Shown: positions 26,931 to 36,704 of the stretch, piece after piece
Layout of the letters: every line of letters begins with the position of its first letter
Numbering within the stretch: position 1 is the stretch's first letter
NCBI GenBank assembly: GCA_903903635.1
Contig: CAIUZK010000264.1
Coordinates: forward strand, 1 to 62,271
Reading direction: 5' to 3'
Length of the DNA: 62,271 bases
Source: an uncultured Bacteroidota bacterium
GTDB taxonomy: Bacteria > Bacteroidota > Bacteroidia > Chitinophagales > Chitinophagaceae
The notes under the pieces: generated by a model
Seen by the model: the letters and a program-made list of their open reading frames with translations, nothing else
Databases searched by the model: none
What the model was told of the DNA's origin: nothing
Translations under genes and position numbers: made by a program

Positions 26931-27464
26931 ATGAAACTGATTTTCACAATACTTATAGCAGTAATCTCCGGTGTTGCTATCGCACAAACCGAATATATCA
27001 TACCTCAAAACCTTAACCCAAAAAACTTTTATTTGTCCGACGAATTCTGTGCAGGTAAAGGATTGGAACCAGGACAAATAAACAGTCAGTTCAGGGTTTG
27101 GAACAGTTTGGAAGCTAATGCAAAATACCAGCGGGTTGTTGATATAAGGTGGTACTTTAAAACGCCTGAACAGGCAGCAAAATACCTGAAAGATAATCTG
27201 GATAAGGAATCAGAACATGGCGATCCTGTGAAATCTATTGTTCCGATACCTGGCGTTTCAAATCTCTATGAGTTTACTGAAGGGGCAAAGCAGCGGGAAA
27301 TGAACAAAGCTTTTGGCTTGAAGTTGAACATGTTTTATTTTCTTTTCACAGTTCAAAACTATGCTGCCAAGGTATTTATTTCTTCAGAAAATGACATTAC
27401 GCTGGAGGATGCTGCAATTATAGCCAAGGAGGCCGCCAGCAGATTAAATGCGGCAATTCATTAA
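26931..27464 (+). CDS. Secreted protein of unknown function
   Basis: A 177-residue protein with a clear signal peptide, MKLIFTILIAVISGVAIAQ, and a mature part of about 158 residues. It contains 'RVVDIRWYFKTPEQAAKYLKDNLDKESEHGDP' and a C-terminal helix 'DAAIIAKEAASRLNAAI', giving a mixed alpha/beta appearance. I do not recognise a family and see no catalytic motif. It is periplasmic or outer-membrane associated by signal type. A strong hairpin follows its stop. Confidence 0.6.
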   Translation: MKLIFTILIAVISGVAIAQTEYIIPQNLNPKNFYLSDEFCAGKGLEPGQINSQFRVWNSLEANAKYQRVVDIRWYFKTPEQAAKYLKDNLDKESEHGDPVKSIVPIPGVSNLYEFTEGAKQREMNKAFGLKLNMFYFLFTVQNYAAKVFISSENDITLEDAAIIAKEAASRLNAAIH

Positions 27465-27487
27465 AAACAAATAGTACCATAAAAAAC

Positions 27488-27516
27488 AACCCCGGATGCG
27501 ATTCACATCCGGGGTT
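27488..27516. terminator. Bidirectional rho-independent terminator
   Basis: A perfect 11-bp stem, AACCCCGGATG / CATCCGGGGTT, with a 7-base loop, followed by TTTCTTATCTTTTT on the plus strand and preceded by A-rich sequence that gives a U tract on the minus strand. It sits between convergent genes and probably ends both. Confidence 0.88.
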
Positions 27517-27535
27517 TCTTATCTTTTTAATCAGT

Positions 27536-28384
27536 TTAATTTTGTGGCTTTTCCAATAATTTAAAGAATTGGTCAAGCATAGGAATGATCACTATCCTTG
27601 TTCTGCGGTTGGTAGCTTGTCCTTCCTTAGTATCATTCGATGCTATCGGCATATACTCCCCGCGTCCGGCTGCTGTCATATGAGAGGGCGGAACATGGTA
27701 TTTATTCTGAAGAATTCTCACTACTGCAGTAGCTCTTTTTGCACTTAGGTCCCAGTTATCCTCAAGGTCTCCACGTTTGAAAGCTTTACTATCTGTATGG
27801 CCTTCTACCATAAATTCAATATCCGGCTGGCTGGTAAGTACCTTGGCAACCTTGCCCAATACCTCGCTCGCATTTTCAGTTACATCATAACTACCGCTTT
27901 TAAACAGCATCTTGTCTGATATATCAACATACACAACACCTTTATCAACCTTAATATTGATATCCTTATCATCAAGAGTTCCAATAGCGCTCTTAAGATT
28001 AATAACCAAAGCCATATTCATAGAATCCTTCTTGGTTATTGCTTTCTGCAATTCATTTATGTAAGCATCTTTTACACCAATATTATCAAGCGATTTCTTG
28101 ATACTTTCCGCCTGCGTTCCACTTATGATCGACAGGTCTTTCATTTGACCAAGTATCTGGTTATTATTGGTCTTGGCATAGTTCAACTGATCCTCCAGCG
28201 ATTGAATCTTTGCAAGATCAGCAGCATGTTGCTCCCTGCAGTCAGCATAATGGTTTTGTATCACCTTGTTTATGCTATCCATCCGCTTTACATCGGCTTC
28301 GGATTTCTTCAATTTCTTGGTTGTTGTACAGGAAACTATTGAAAATGCGGATATACCTAAAACTAAAAGTTGTGTAAGTTTCAT
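27536..28384 (-). CDS. OmpA-family lipoprotein
   Basis: A 282-residue envelope protein. The signal ends in the lipobox FSIVSC, so it is anchored by a lipid. Residues about 25-140 form a long helical, coiled-coil-like stalk. The C-terminal OmpA/MotB domain (about 150-275) shows 'LFKSGSYDVT', 'FMVEGHTDSKAF', 'NWDLSAKRATAVVRIL' and 'NRRTRIVIIP'; the HTD and NRRTRI residues contact peptidoglycan. It should tether the outer membrane to the cell wall. It is a single gene with its own terminator at 27488-27516. Confidence 0.85.
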   Translation of the reverse strand: MKLTQLLVLGISAFSIVSCTTTKKLKKSEADVKRMDSINKVIQNHYADCREQHAADLAKIQSLEDQLNYAKTNNNQILGQMKDLSIISGTQAESIKKSLDNIGVKDAYINELQKAITKKDSMNMALVINLKSAIGTLDDKDINIKVDKGVVYVDISDKMLFKSGSYDVTENASEVLGKVAKVLTSQPDIEFMVEGHTDSKAFKRGDLEDNWDLSAKRATAVVRILQNKYHVPPSHMTAAGRGEYMPIASNDTKEGQATNRRTRIVIIPMLDQFFKLLEKPQN

Positions 28385-28683
28385 AAAATATTTTTCGTGA
28401 AAACGTATAATTTCCTGTAAAATTATCTAACCTACTCTTAATATCACGTTAAGATGGACAAATAGTTATTAACACACCTTAATATCTCCACTTCAGGCTT
28501 CTAAATAACTTTCAACCTGATATTTCTATCCATAATTTCTTCCCCCTTATCATTACACCAGCCTGATAATGCGAAAAAATCGAATCCGAATAACTAACTT
28601 AGCTATTTGTATTGCCACAAACCTTCATCAGGATATTTATTAACCCGATAATTATACTTATTGTTTGTAAATCAAAATAGTCT

Positions 28684-29964
28684 ATGCATGCATTACTTCC
28701 CGATTTCAGCCAGTTAATTATTCAATTGGTCGCCAGTGTTGGTTTTGCTTTTTTGCTAGGCATGGAGGTCTATATTAAAACCCCGGAAGAAAAAAAGCAA
28801 TTCCTTTTTGGTTCCGAACGCACTTTTGCATTTATTGCCTTATTAGGTTTCATATTGTTGCATTCAAACCAATTGGTATCACATCTTTTTTTGGCCGGTT
28901 TCCTTTCATTATCACTGTTTTTCCTGGCTTATTATTTTCACAAACTGAAAACCAGTGACAACGAAGGCATAACTATTATTATTCTTGGCCTCCTGGTTTA
29001 TTCCTTTCCTATGGCACTCGAGGTTTTCCCACTTTGGGTTTCAATGCTCCTGATTGTTATTATAATGATCCTTGTAGAAAGCAAGGAGAAGGTAAAGGAG
29101 TTTTCAAAGAAACTCTACACTGAAGATTTCGTTACATTGGCAAAATTTGTTTTTTTATCCGGTGTTATCCTGCCATTGGTTCCTGACAGAGAGATAATAA
29201 CAGGATTGCCGGTTTCTCCGTATAAATTATGGTTGGCTATCGTTGTTATTTCAGCCATCTCCTATTTTAGCTATTTGCTGAGAAAGTTCATATTCCCTAA
29301 AGCCGGCCTTATGCTCACCGGGATACTCGGCGGTTTATACTCAAGTACGGCCACAACTTTTATTATCGCCAGGAAAAGCAAGGAAGGAATTGATCCGCCG
29401 TCCAAATATGCGGCATCCATACTTGCAGCCACATCCCTTATGTTTCTCCGAATTTACCTGCTTATCGTCATATTTAATCCCGGTCTGAGCATAACTATGC
29501 TCCCATATTTCCTCATATTAATGTGCGTAAGCGCACTGGTTACTTTTTTCATCTACAGATCCTCTAATTCTAATACTGCAACTGAAACCACAAATGAATT
29601 AAAGCCTCAGAATCCGCTTGAACTGCGTGTTGCACTTATTTTTGGCATACTTTATGTGGCATTCTCCTTACTGACTAACTATACATTACAGATCTATGGA
29701 CATAATGGACTCAATGCACTATCAATCATTGTAGGCTTTACCGATATCGATCCGTTCCTGTTAAACATGTTTCAGGGTAAACACCCTGATATTACTGTTA
29801 CCATAATTACCGCAGCTACCCTGCAGGCTATAATCAGCAATAATATTCTTAAGATGTGCTATGCAATCTCAATGGGAGACAAGGCAATTCGCAAATACAT
29901 CCTCATAGGTTTCTCAATTATCACCGCTGTCAATCTTTTATTATTGCTTTTCCTTTACCGATAG
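28684..29964 (+). CDS. MgtC/SapB-family protein with DUF4010 domain
   Basis: A 426-residue inner-membrane protein with about 12 helices. The N-terminal third has MgtC-like features (VGFAFLLGMEVYI..., 'FGSERTFAFIALLGFILL'). The C-terminal two thirds match DUF4010, with 'GLMLTGILGGLYSSTATTFIIARKSKE' and 'NGLNALSIIVGFTDIDPFLLNM'. MgtC relatives affect magnesium homeostasis or inhibit ATP synthase, but the MgtC-DUF4010 fusion is uncharacterised. It is divergent from the OmpA lipoprotein, with 299 bases between that hold no gene, and is followed by a strong hairpin. Confidence 0.82.
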   Translation: MHALLPDFSQLIIQLVASVGFAFLLGMEVYIKTPEEKKQFLFGSERTFAFIALLGFILLHSNQLVSHLFLAGFLSLSLFFLAYYFHKLKTSDNEGITIIILGLLVYSFPMALEVFPLWVSMLLIVIIMILVESKEKVKEFSKKLYTEDFVTLAKFVFLSGVILPLVPDREIITGLPVSPYKLWLAIVVISAISYFSYLLRKFIFPKAGLMLTGILGGLYSSTATTFIIARKSKEGIDPPSKYAASILAATSLMFLRIYLLIVIFNPGLSITMLPYFLILMCVSALVTFFIYRSSNSNTATETTNELKPQNPLELRVALIFGILYVAFSLLTNYTLQIYGHNGLNALSIIVGFTDIDPFLLNMFQGKHPDITVTIITAATLQAIISNNILKMCYAISMGDKAIRKYILIGFSIITAVNLLLLLFLYR

Positions 29965-30022
29965 CATTATTGCAGGCAATTCGATCAGTCACATGTAGCT
30001 GTTATCATTTGAACAAAAAAAA

Positions 30023-30062
30023 TCTCCCAAAATGAGGGTATAATTATCCTCATTTTGGGAGA
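30023..30062. terminator. Bidirectional rho-independent terminator
   Basis: A perfect 15-bp stem, TCTCCCAAAATGAGG / CCTCATTTTGGGAGA, with a 10-base loop, flanked by runs of A on the left and ATTATTA on the right. It lies between the convergent MgtC/DUF4010 and aminotransferase genes and should serve both. Confidence 0.9.
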
Positions 30063-30082
30063 AATTATTAATATTCCGAAAC

Positions 30083-31363
30083 TTACGAAATTGCTTTTTT
30101 AATCAATCCCATCAACTTATCAACATCCTGCTTATTGTTATAGATATGCGTTGAGACTCTCAGGCAATTCAACCCGTTTTCAGGAACTGCCCTTATACGT
30201 ACCTTTTGTGCAGAGCAGGTTTCAAAAAATTTATGGTAGTCAACTCCCTGAATCCTGAATCCGTTCACAGCACAGCGCGATCGTTCTTCTGTAGGTGTAA
30301 GCAGTTCTATTTTCTTACCAAATTCAAGCAGGCTGTCCTGTGTATACTTGCCCAGGCTCTTTATTCTGTTATGAATATTTTCTATGCCAATTGTTTCAAT
30401 AAAATCGATAGAAGCATTTACTCCTGCAAATAAGCCATTAGCCTGTGTACCGCCAAAATAACGGTGCGCACTGGGAGCATAGCCACCTATAGTAACCGGG
30501 TCGGTCATAAGGTCCCACTTTCCATCGTCAGTTCCGCCGCCCATGTAAAATGCCTGAATGGTATCCTGCATTTCCTTCCTCACATAAAGAAAACCGGTTC
30601 CCTTAGGTCCCAACATCCATTTATGGCAACAACTGGCATAAGTATCACAACCCATATCATGTAGGTCCAGTGGCATCATACCAGCTCCATGAGCCCCGTC
30701 AATGAGTGAAAAAATGCCTTTGTCTCTTGCCAGTTTACAAATATCCTTAACAGGCAAAACCTGTCCCTGAGTACATGGTATATGTGGCGTTGCAATTACC
30801 CTGGTATTCTTATTGATAAGTGCATTGATCCGGGAAAGTGTTTCGTCAGCAGTATGTCCGGGAGTATATTTTTTCACAACTATACCATGCACCTTCTGCC
30901 TGTTCATCCAGGGCATCATATTGCCTACATGCTCGTGGGTAGTAACAATAACTTCATCACCTTTTTTCAGTGGCACTCCCCAGCAGGCAAGGTTAATACC
31001 TTCTGTAACATTATGGGTAAGCGCAATCTCCGTATCATCAACTCCTACAAATTTTGCAATCTTTGGCATTGACGATTCATAGCCGCCATAATTGCCAAAT
31101 TGATCTGCATCCATTTGCGCATTGCGCATCGTCTCTATTACAGGGTATGGAGATGGGCCAAAAGTTCCATTATTCAAATAGGTCCACTCTCTGGATAGAG
31201 GAAAAAGTTGCCGTACTGTACTCCAGTAGGCTTCATCGTCATCTGCTATTATCTTTCCACCTCCTGAGATATGGTGCTTTGCAGCTAATGCCTGCATCTC
31301 ATTCAGCGAAAAAGCCGCCAGTACAGAGGCCGATCGCAGGAAATTTCTTCGGTTAAAAATCAT
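30083..31363 (-). CDS. Class V aminotransferase-fold protein with a Tat signal
   Basis: About 426 residues. The N terminus 'NRRNFLRSASVLAAFSL' is a twin-arginine signal. The PLP enzyme fold follows: 'YLNNGTFGPSP' near 62, 'HEHVGNMMPW' near 143, D222/H225 in IDGAHG, and the Schiff-base lysine K248 in CCHKWMLGPKG. This arrangement resembles isopenicillin N epimerase-like and cysteine desulfurase-like proteins. Export by Tat would allow PLP to be loaded in the cytoplasm. The frame reaches a GTG at 31396, but the ATG at 31363 places the RR motif properly. The substrate is unknown. Confidence 0.85.
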   Translation of the reverse strand: MIFNRRNFLRSASVLAAFSLNEMQALAAKHHISGGGKIIADDDEAYWSTVRQLFPLSREWTYLNNGTFGPSPYPVIETMRNAQMDADQFGNYGGYESSMPKIAKFVGVDDTEIALTHNVTEGINLACWGVPLKKGDEVIVTTHEHVGNMMPWMNRQKVHGIVVKKYTPGHTADETLSRINALINKNTRVIATPHIPCTQGQVLPVKDICKLARDKGIFSLIDGAHGAGMMPLDLHDMGCDTYASCCHKWMLGPKGTGFLYVRKEMQDTIQAFYMGGGTDDGKWDLMTDPVTIGGYAPSAHRYFGGTQANGLFAGVNASIDFIETIGIENIHNRIKSLGKYTQDSLLEFGKKIELLTPTEERSRCAVNGFRIQGVDYHKFFETCSAQKVRIRAVPENGLNCLRVSTHIYNNKQDVDKLMGLIKKAIS

Positions 31364-31657
31364 AAGGTATATTTTGGGTAATCTAAATATACGCACAAAG
31401 CAACATGTAGTATAAATAATAGAAAAATAATCTTTAACCTGCTGTTAAATCAATTATCACTTATTCTATAAAGATTCTGAATGTTTTTTTCAACCATCCT
31501 TGCCCAATTAAAAGGCCTTTTTGTTTCACTATCCAGATAGCAGCACGATCTATTTGCTACTTACCTGAAAATCCAATATTAATGAAGGTGAATTAAATAC
31601 GAATTACAGGAATTATGCCGATGCGCTAATCACAATAAACTTCATTATTAGAAAATA

Positions 31658-32149
31658 CTACCCCAGCTTATTTTTCAGGAATGATTTGACCATACACCAT
31701 GCATCCCTTGCAGCTTCGGCATGATAGGCAGCTCTGGCATCACAGAAAAAACCATGATCGGCATACGAAATTCCCACATTGATGTAATCCTTGCCTGCAT
31801 TTTTAACCGATTCAATTACGGTGTGCACATGCTCTGGTTTTATGTGCTGATCCTTACCTGCCCGGAAAAATAACTGTGGGCCATGTAAAGTTGCCGCCAG
31901 ATGCGACACTGCATGTGTATAACCCCCATAAAATGAAACTGAAGCAGACAGCGGCAATGCACTGTTGGCAACAAAAGAAGCTCTGCCCCCAAGACAAAAA
32001 CCTATACATCCTATCTTATCCTTTAATACTACATACCAGTTGTAAACAGCGGTTGAATCATTAATCAGGGCGTTAACCGTAATTGATTGGAAATGGGCTG
32101 CCAATAAAGGGAAATTATTATTTTTTTGCCGAAAATCAGTTGAATTCAT
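31658..32149 (-). pseudogene. Dienelactone hydrolase-like, missing the N-terminal half
   Basis: 163 residues that match only the C-terminal two thirds of dienelactone hydrolases (usually 220-250). The cysteine nucleophile in GFCLGGRASF, the aspartate in AGKDQHI and the histidine in YADHGFFCD are all present. The opening strands with the 'QEIFG' type motif are absent and replaced by about 40 residues of weak similarity. The stop of the L,D-transpeptidase gene lies only 64 bases upstream, so there is no room for the lost part. It is probably a 5'-truncated remnant, though a short active form cannot be excluded. Confidence 0.6.
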
Positions 32150-32213
32150 CTAAACCCGGAAAAAAATTATTTATACAATTCCAATATCAGAACTCAGTTC
32201 CAATAACTGCACC

Positions 32214-33503
32214 TCATTTAAACAAATGATAAACATCCTTATAAAAAACAACGGAATCTCCACTTGCTTCTGCAGGCATATAAACCACAAAAACAGGCAC
32301 TTTCTTTTCAAGGTCTATGGGTTTGGGTAGTTGGTCTTTATAGCAAGCTTTCAGAAAATCAGAATCCAACTTATTTTGTAACAGATAGTTGCCTAATTGA
32401 ACTGGTTTTTCCACTCTGATACATCCATGACTAAGAAAACGGGTATCTTTTAGAAATGCCAACTTGAAATTGGTATCATGCAGGTATACATCGAAAGGAT
32501 CTGTAAGATTAAATTTGATTACCCCAAGCGAATTTTCACATCCTGTGCATTGCCTGAACGTGTATGGGAAATTACGCCTGTTCAATTGAGACCAGTCTAT
32601 GCCTGAAGCATCGACTACCTTACCATTACTGCCTACCAGTTGCATATTCATTTTCTCCATCAAAGCAGGTGATTTCTTAAAATGTGGCAGCAGCTCTTTC
32701 AAAGCTATTTCTCTGGGAACATTCCAGTATGGATATAAAACAACCTGATAGCACCAGGTGGAGAACCGAGGCGATCGCGTACTTACTTTTCCTGCTACTA
32801 CCTTGCTTTCAAGCATCAGGCTATCGCTTTCATAATACCTTAAAGTGGCTGATGGAATATTAACGAGAATATATTGGTCAAAATGGAAATGACTGATCCA
32901 CCGGTAAAGATTCAGACATGATTTCAACTGATCAATCCTGGCTTTTGTTCCTGTTTCTGATTCAATTACAAATTGATGTTCAAGTTGCTTATAGGCTGTA
33001 TTTTCCGGCACAAATGATGCTACAACTTTCTTCAGATCTTCAGGCGACTTAATACCATAAATTTTGTTCAATATTATCTCATTATCTGCCTTTGAATACA
33101 CCGGTGAAACTTCATCGTTGGAAATATATCGCTGAATATCACAACCCTGGCAGATGTCTTTACAATATGCGATAACGGCATCTGTAAAAACCATTTCGTA
33201 TGTTCTAATCTCCAGGGTATCAATTGGCAATACTGATTTGCTTATTATTTCATAATGGTACTTGTTTTTATCTAACCCATACCGGCCTGCACTATCAAGC
33301 AAAGCGAGTAATTCCTTTCTCAATTCAAAGGATGATGGTGTTGAACAATACCAGAAGTACTTATTATTGTCAGGAAAATAAATTTTATTGACCAGCTCAG
33401 GATATAACAATTTATAGCCTTTAATACCGTCAGAAGATTCTTTGGCATTCAGGCTCAAATTCAGGCTAAGGCACAAAAATAAAAGACACGCGACTTTTCT
33501 CAT
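32214..33503 (-). CDS. L,D-transpeptidase (YkuD domain), exported
   Basis: About 429 residues, counted from the ATG at 33503, which gives a tight signal peptide, MRKVACLLFLCLSLNLSLNA. The ATG at 33527 would add eight residues. A helical scaffold domain covers about 25-200. The YkuD domain follows, with 'YILVNIPSATLRYYE', 'YPYWNVP' and the catalytic motif HDT (H342) ... SHGCIRVE (C361). It should form 3-3 crosslinks in peptidoglycan or attach proteins to it, in the periplasm. It lies 51 bases after the CoA-transferase on the same strand (27 bases if the upstream ATG is used) and may share its transcript. Confidence 0.85.
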   Translation of the reverse strand: MRKVACLLFLCLSLNLSLNAKESSDGIKGYKLLYPELVNKIYFPDNNKYFWYCSTPSSFELRKELLALLDSAGRYGLDKNKYHYEIISKSVLPIDTLEIRTYEMVFTDAVIAYCKDICQGCDIQRYISNDEVSPVYSKADNEIILNKIYGIKSPEDLKKVVASFVPENTAYKQLEHQFVIESETGTKARIDQLKSCLNLYRWISHFHFDQYILVNIPSATLRYYESDSLMLESKVVAGKVSTRSPRFSTWCYQVVLYPYWNVPREIALKELLPHFKKSPALMEKMNMQLVGSNGKVVDASGIDWSQLNRRNFPYTFRQCTGCENSLGVIKFNLTDPFDVYLHDTNFKLAFLKDTRFLSHGCIRVEKPVQLGNYLLQNKLDSDFLKACYKDQLPKPIDLEKKVPVFVVYMPAEASGDSVVFYKDVYHLFK

Positions 33504-33554
33504 CTCTATAATTCTTAAGCATTTCATTCAGGGCCCAATATTGAAATTATCCTT

Positions 33555-34850
33555 TTATAATCCTTTTATCAATCGTCCAAACCGTTTGTGGTAGGCCATT
33601 TCCAGCGACTCCCTGTGGTCAGGATGTGCAATACTGGTCAGTAATACCGCTCTTTGTTCCAGGTTTTTCCCATAAAGGTTTACAATACCATATTCGGTAG
33701 CTACATAATGAATATGGCCTCGGGTCGTAACAACACCGGCCCCTTCATTTAAGTGAGGAACAATACGGGATATACCCTTACTGGTTACAGAAGGTATAGC
33801 TATAATTGGCTTTCCTCCCTCCGATAATGCAGCCCCACGCATAAAATCCATTTGCCCCCCAATTCCCGAATACTGATATGTACCAATAGAATCCGAACAT
33901 ACCTGACCTGAAATATCTATCTCAATAGCGCTGTTAATGGCTACAACTTTAGGATTCTGCCTGATAATACCCACATCATTTACAAAGGATATATCCATAC
34001 TATGGATGTATGGATTATCATCTACAAAGTCATATACCTTACGGGTACCTAAAATAAAAGATGTAACTATTTCGCCAATGGCAATTTTCTTTTTCGAGTT
34101 GTTAACTACCCCCTTTTCTACCAGAGGCACAAGACCATCCGAAAACATTTCGGTATGCACTCCCAGGTCTTTATGGTTGCCAAGTGCACCAAGTATCGCA
34201 TTGGGGATAGCGCCAATTCCCATTTGCAAGGTAGATCCGTCATCAATGAGTGATGCCACCTGCTCACCTATTTTCCTGGAAATAACATCTGACTTTCCTG
34301 AAGAATAATCCACTTCCACCAATTCGCATTCTTCCCAAATCATGGAATCAAATTGGGATATGTGTAATACTCCTTCACCCAAAACTCTTGGCATACGGGG
34401 ATTAACCTGTGCAATAATCTTCTTTGCATGTCTTGTTGCGCTAATGGCAATATCCGTAGATGTTCCCAAAGTACAGTAACCATGCACATCCGGCGGTGAT
34501 ACATGAATTATGGCTACATCCAATGGCAAATACCCTTTTATGAACAGTTGGGGTATTTCACTTAAAAAAACCGGAACATACCCCCCATAAGCCGAATTGG
34601 CCCAACTCCTGATGTTTTCTGATACAAATAGTGAATTGAGATAAAAACTTTTCAATACCTCCGGGTGGTTCCAGTCTATATTTCCATAAGTGCTTATGGA
34701 AACCAACTCGACATTATTTATTTTACCGGCCCTTTTCAATAATGCATTAACCAATTTTATAGGCGTAGCCGCACTTCCATGCACAAATACCCTGTTGCCG
34801 CTTTCAACCAGTAATACGGCTTCCTCAGCCGAAACATAACCTTTTGTCAT
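33555..34850 (-). CDS. Acetyl-CoA hydrolase/CoA-transferase family protein
   Basis: A 431-residue family I CoA-transferase of the acetyl-CoA hydrolase/4-hydroxybutyrate CoA-transferase group. The catalytic glutamate is E234 in GVHTEMFSDGL. Other marks are 'IIHVSPPDVHGYCTLGTS' near 114, 'LQMGIGAIPNAIL' near 208 and 'YSGIGGQMDFMRGA' near 315. It exchanges CoA between short-chain acids such as acetate, butyrate or succinate, a fermentative or low-oxygen activity. It starts 25 bases after the metallo-hydrolase stop, so these two are almost certainly one operon. Confidence 0.88.
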   Translation of the reverse strand: MTKGYVSAEEAVLLVESGNRVFVHGSAATPIKLVNALLKRAGKINNVELVSISTYGNIDWNHPEVLKSFYLNSLFVSENIRSWANSAYGGYVPVFLSEIPQLFIKGYLPLDVAIIHVSPPDVHGYCTLGTSTDIAISATRHAKKIIAQVNPRMPRVLGEGVLHISQFDSMIWEECELVEVDYSSGKSDVISRKIGEQVASLIDDGSTLQMGIGAIPNAILGALGNHKDLGVHTEMFSDGLVPLVEKGVVNNSKKKIAIGEIVTSFILGTRKVYDFVDDNPYIHSMDISFVNDVGIIRQNPKVVAINSAIEIDISGQVCSDSIGTYQYSGIGGQMDFMRGAALSEGGKPIIAIPSVTSKGISRIVPHLNEGAGVVTTRGHIHYVATEYGIVNLYGKNLEQRAVLLTSIAHPDHRESLEMAYHKRFGRLIKGL

Positions 34851-34875
34851 TTATGAATCTTAATTCCTTTACTAA

Positions 34876-36288
34876 TTAATCCAATTTTCCCAATCCAACC
34901 TCCTGGTGCAGATCTGGAATCTGCACATCAGCAAATCCTTTTTTTATCAACCTGTCCCTGAACGATAATTGCGCTTCGTAATCACCATGCACCAGGAATA
35001 ACGTTTTTACCATTGCCGCATCCTGACACGCCAACCACTGGCAAAGATCTTCATAATCTCCATGCGCACTCAAAGTGGTTATCTCATAAATATCTGCATT
35101 TACCGGAAACTCCTTGCTGAATATTTTTACATAGGCTGGCCGGTGCTTCAGTCTGCCTCCCAATGATTGCGGTTCACAATAACCGGTAAACAATATGGTA
35201 TTCTTGCTGTCTGCAATATTGTTGGCTATGTGGTGTTTCACCCTGCCAGCTTCTGCCATGCCTGATGCAGAAATAATTACACAAGGCTCCTCCATATCAT
35301 TCAGCTTTATGGAATCCTCAACTGAATCTATATACTTCAGACCTTTAAATGAAAATACATCTTCATCCTGATGCAGGAGTTTTTTTACATCATTATTATA
35401 ATAGCTGGGGTATTTCTTAACGGTATCTGTTATTTTTATAGATAGCGGACTATCAACATAATAATTCAGGTTAGGCAAACGCTTCTCCAGTTCCAGCCTG
35501 TTCAGCATAAACAAAATATCCTGAGTCCGCCCAAGGCTAAAAGCAGGTATGATCAGCTTCCCTCCCTTTTTAAAACAGGTATCCAGGATGTACTTAAGTA
35601 ATTTATCAGCCGATGCAGTTGAAACTTCATGCAGCCTGTCTCCATAGGTCGATTCCATAATAATAAAATCAGCCTGAGGAAATTCCTGAGGCGACCGCAA
35701 TATCATGTCATGATAAGCGCCAACATCTCCGCTGAAGGTTATGCGCACTTCCTTACCATTTTCCTTTATCCTCAGGTTTACTGCCGCACTGCCAAGAATA
35801 TGACCGCAATCTGTAAACAACAGGTCAATTCCTGGTTCTATTTTATAATTTTCGTTGTAGGGGATGGTTTCAAACAATGGAAAAACCATGATTGCATCGT
35901 CCTCATCATATAATGGCTCAAATAGCGGCAAATTATCTTTTTCTCTTTTTTTGTTCACATACCTTAGGTCGTCTTCCTGTATCCGGGCAGAGTCAAGAAG
36001 GAGCAATTTTGCAAGGCTGGCTGTTGCCGGCGTACAGAATATCTTGCCTTTATACCCCTCCTTTACCAGTTTGGGCAATAAACCAATATGATCAATATGC
36101 GCATGAGAAATAATAACGTGGTCTATTTCAGATGGTATAAATCCCCAGTCATTATTAAGTTTAGTGGTGTCTTTGCCCATTCCCTGATACAAGCCACAAT
36201 CGAGCAGTATTTTCTTATCCGGGTTAATATGGATTATGTGTTTTGATCCGGTGACCGTTCTTGCGGCGCCATGAAAAGATATTTTCAT
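34876..36288 (-). CDS. Beta-CASP metallo-beta-lactamase-fold RNA hydrolase
   Basis: About 470 residues, starting at the ATG at 36288 (MKISFHGAARTVTGSKH, the usual family start). The frame continues upstream to an ATG at 36381 with no family similarity. The zinc motif HAHIDHIG is near residue 61, with 'DCGHILGSAAVNL' and 'IIMESTYGDRLH' as further metal-site motifs. The beta-CASP insert and the RMMBL-type end 'AHGDYEDL' and 'FLVHGDYEAQ' follow. Relatives (CPSF73/RNase J-like, YSH1 group) cut RNA. The link to a CoA-transferase and a divergent stress protein suggests a role under stress or low oxygen, by context only. Confidence 0.85.
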   Translation of the reverse strand: MKISFHGAARTVTGSKHIIHINPDKKILLDCGLYQGMGKDTTKLNNDWGFIPSEIDHVIISHAHIDHIGLLPKLVKEGYKGKIFCTPATASLAKLLLLDSARIQEDDLRYVNKKREKDNLPLFEPLYDEDDAIMVFPLFETIPYNENYKIEPGIDLLFTDCGHILGSAAVNLRIKENGKEVRITFSGDVGAYHDMILRSPQEFPQADFIIMESTYGDRLHEVSTASADKLLKYILDTCFKKGGKLIIPAFSLGRTQDILFMLNRLELEKRLPNLNYYVDSPLSIKITDTVKKYPSYYNNDVKKLLHQDEDVFSFKGLKYIDSVEDSIKLNDMEEPCVIISASGMAEAGRVKHHIANNIADSKNTILFTGYCEPQSLGGRLKHRPAYVKIFSKEFPVNADIYEITTLSAHGDYEDLCQWLACQDAAMVKTLFLVHGDYEAQLSFRDRLIKKGFADVQIPDLHQEVGLGKLD

Positions 36289-36704
36289 TGTTGCAATTAT
36301 TTTTAGGGCGATTTTGTTGCAAAGTTCACTATTTATATTGAGTAAAACCATTCGCTGCTTATTTTTCACACAGTTATTCATAATTTAATTCTAGTCCTGC
36401 GCATCTTGTTACATTGTTCTTAGGAACGATGACGAAATAATTCCCACCATCTTACTTGTTCTATTCCATTTTTATTTCGTTGTAAAGTCTTAAAATAATT
36501 CATTATTCGCAGATTTTACGCCTCACAAAAAAGAAATATAACTTCGCAATATGGTGGAACTTATTTCATCAACGTTCCTTATTTACCAAGTCGGGAAGTA
36601 ATTGTCTCAACCTGCAGGAATTGACCTTAAATAGCAATATGTATGACTTGAATCATTCGCTTCTATGAAAGCAAAACATATCTTTACTGATATAATTCAA
36701 AAAT
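36289..36704. promoter_or_regulatory. Divergent control region with a 9-bp inverted repeat
   Basis: 416 bases separate the metallo-hydrolase operon (minus) from the universal stress operon (plus). It contains no gene. A perfect 9-bp inverted repeat, ACGAAATAA (36432-36440) and TTATTTCGT (36472-36480), has arms 40 bases apart centre to centre, close to four helical turns. A smaller dyad, GTTC-N4-GAAC, is at 36416-36427. Both are good places for a regulator controlling the two directions together. Confidence 0.45.

Noticed and set aside
36687-36700. FNR-like site CTGAT-N4-TTCAA before the Usp gene.
   Set aside because: Two of the ten consensus positions differ, and it ends only four bases before the start codon, where an activator could not work.
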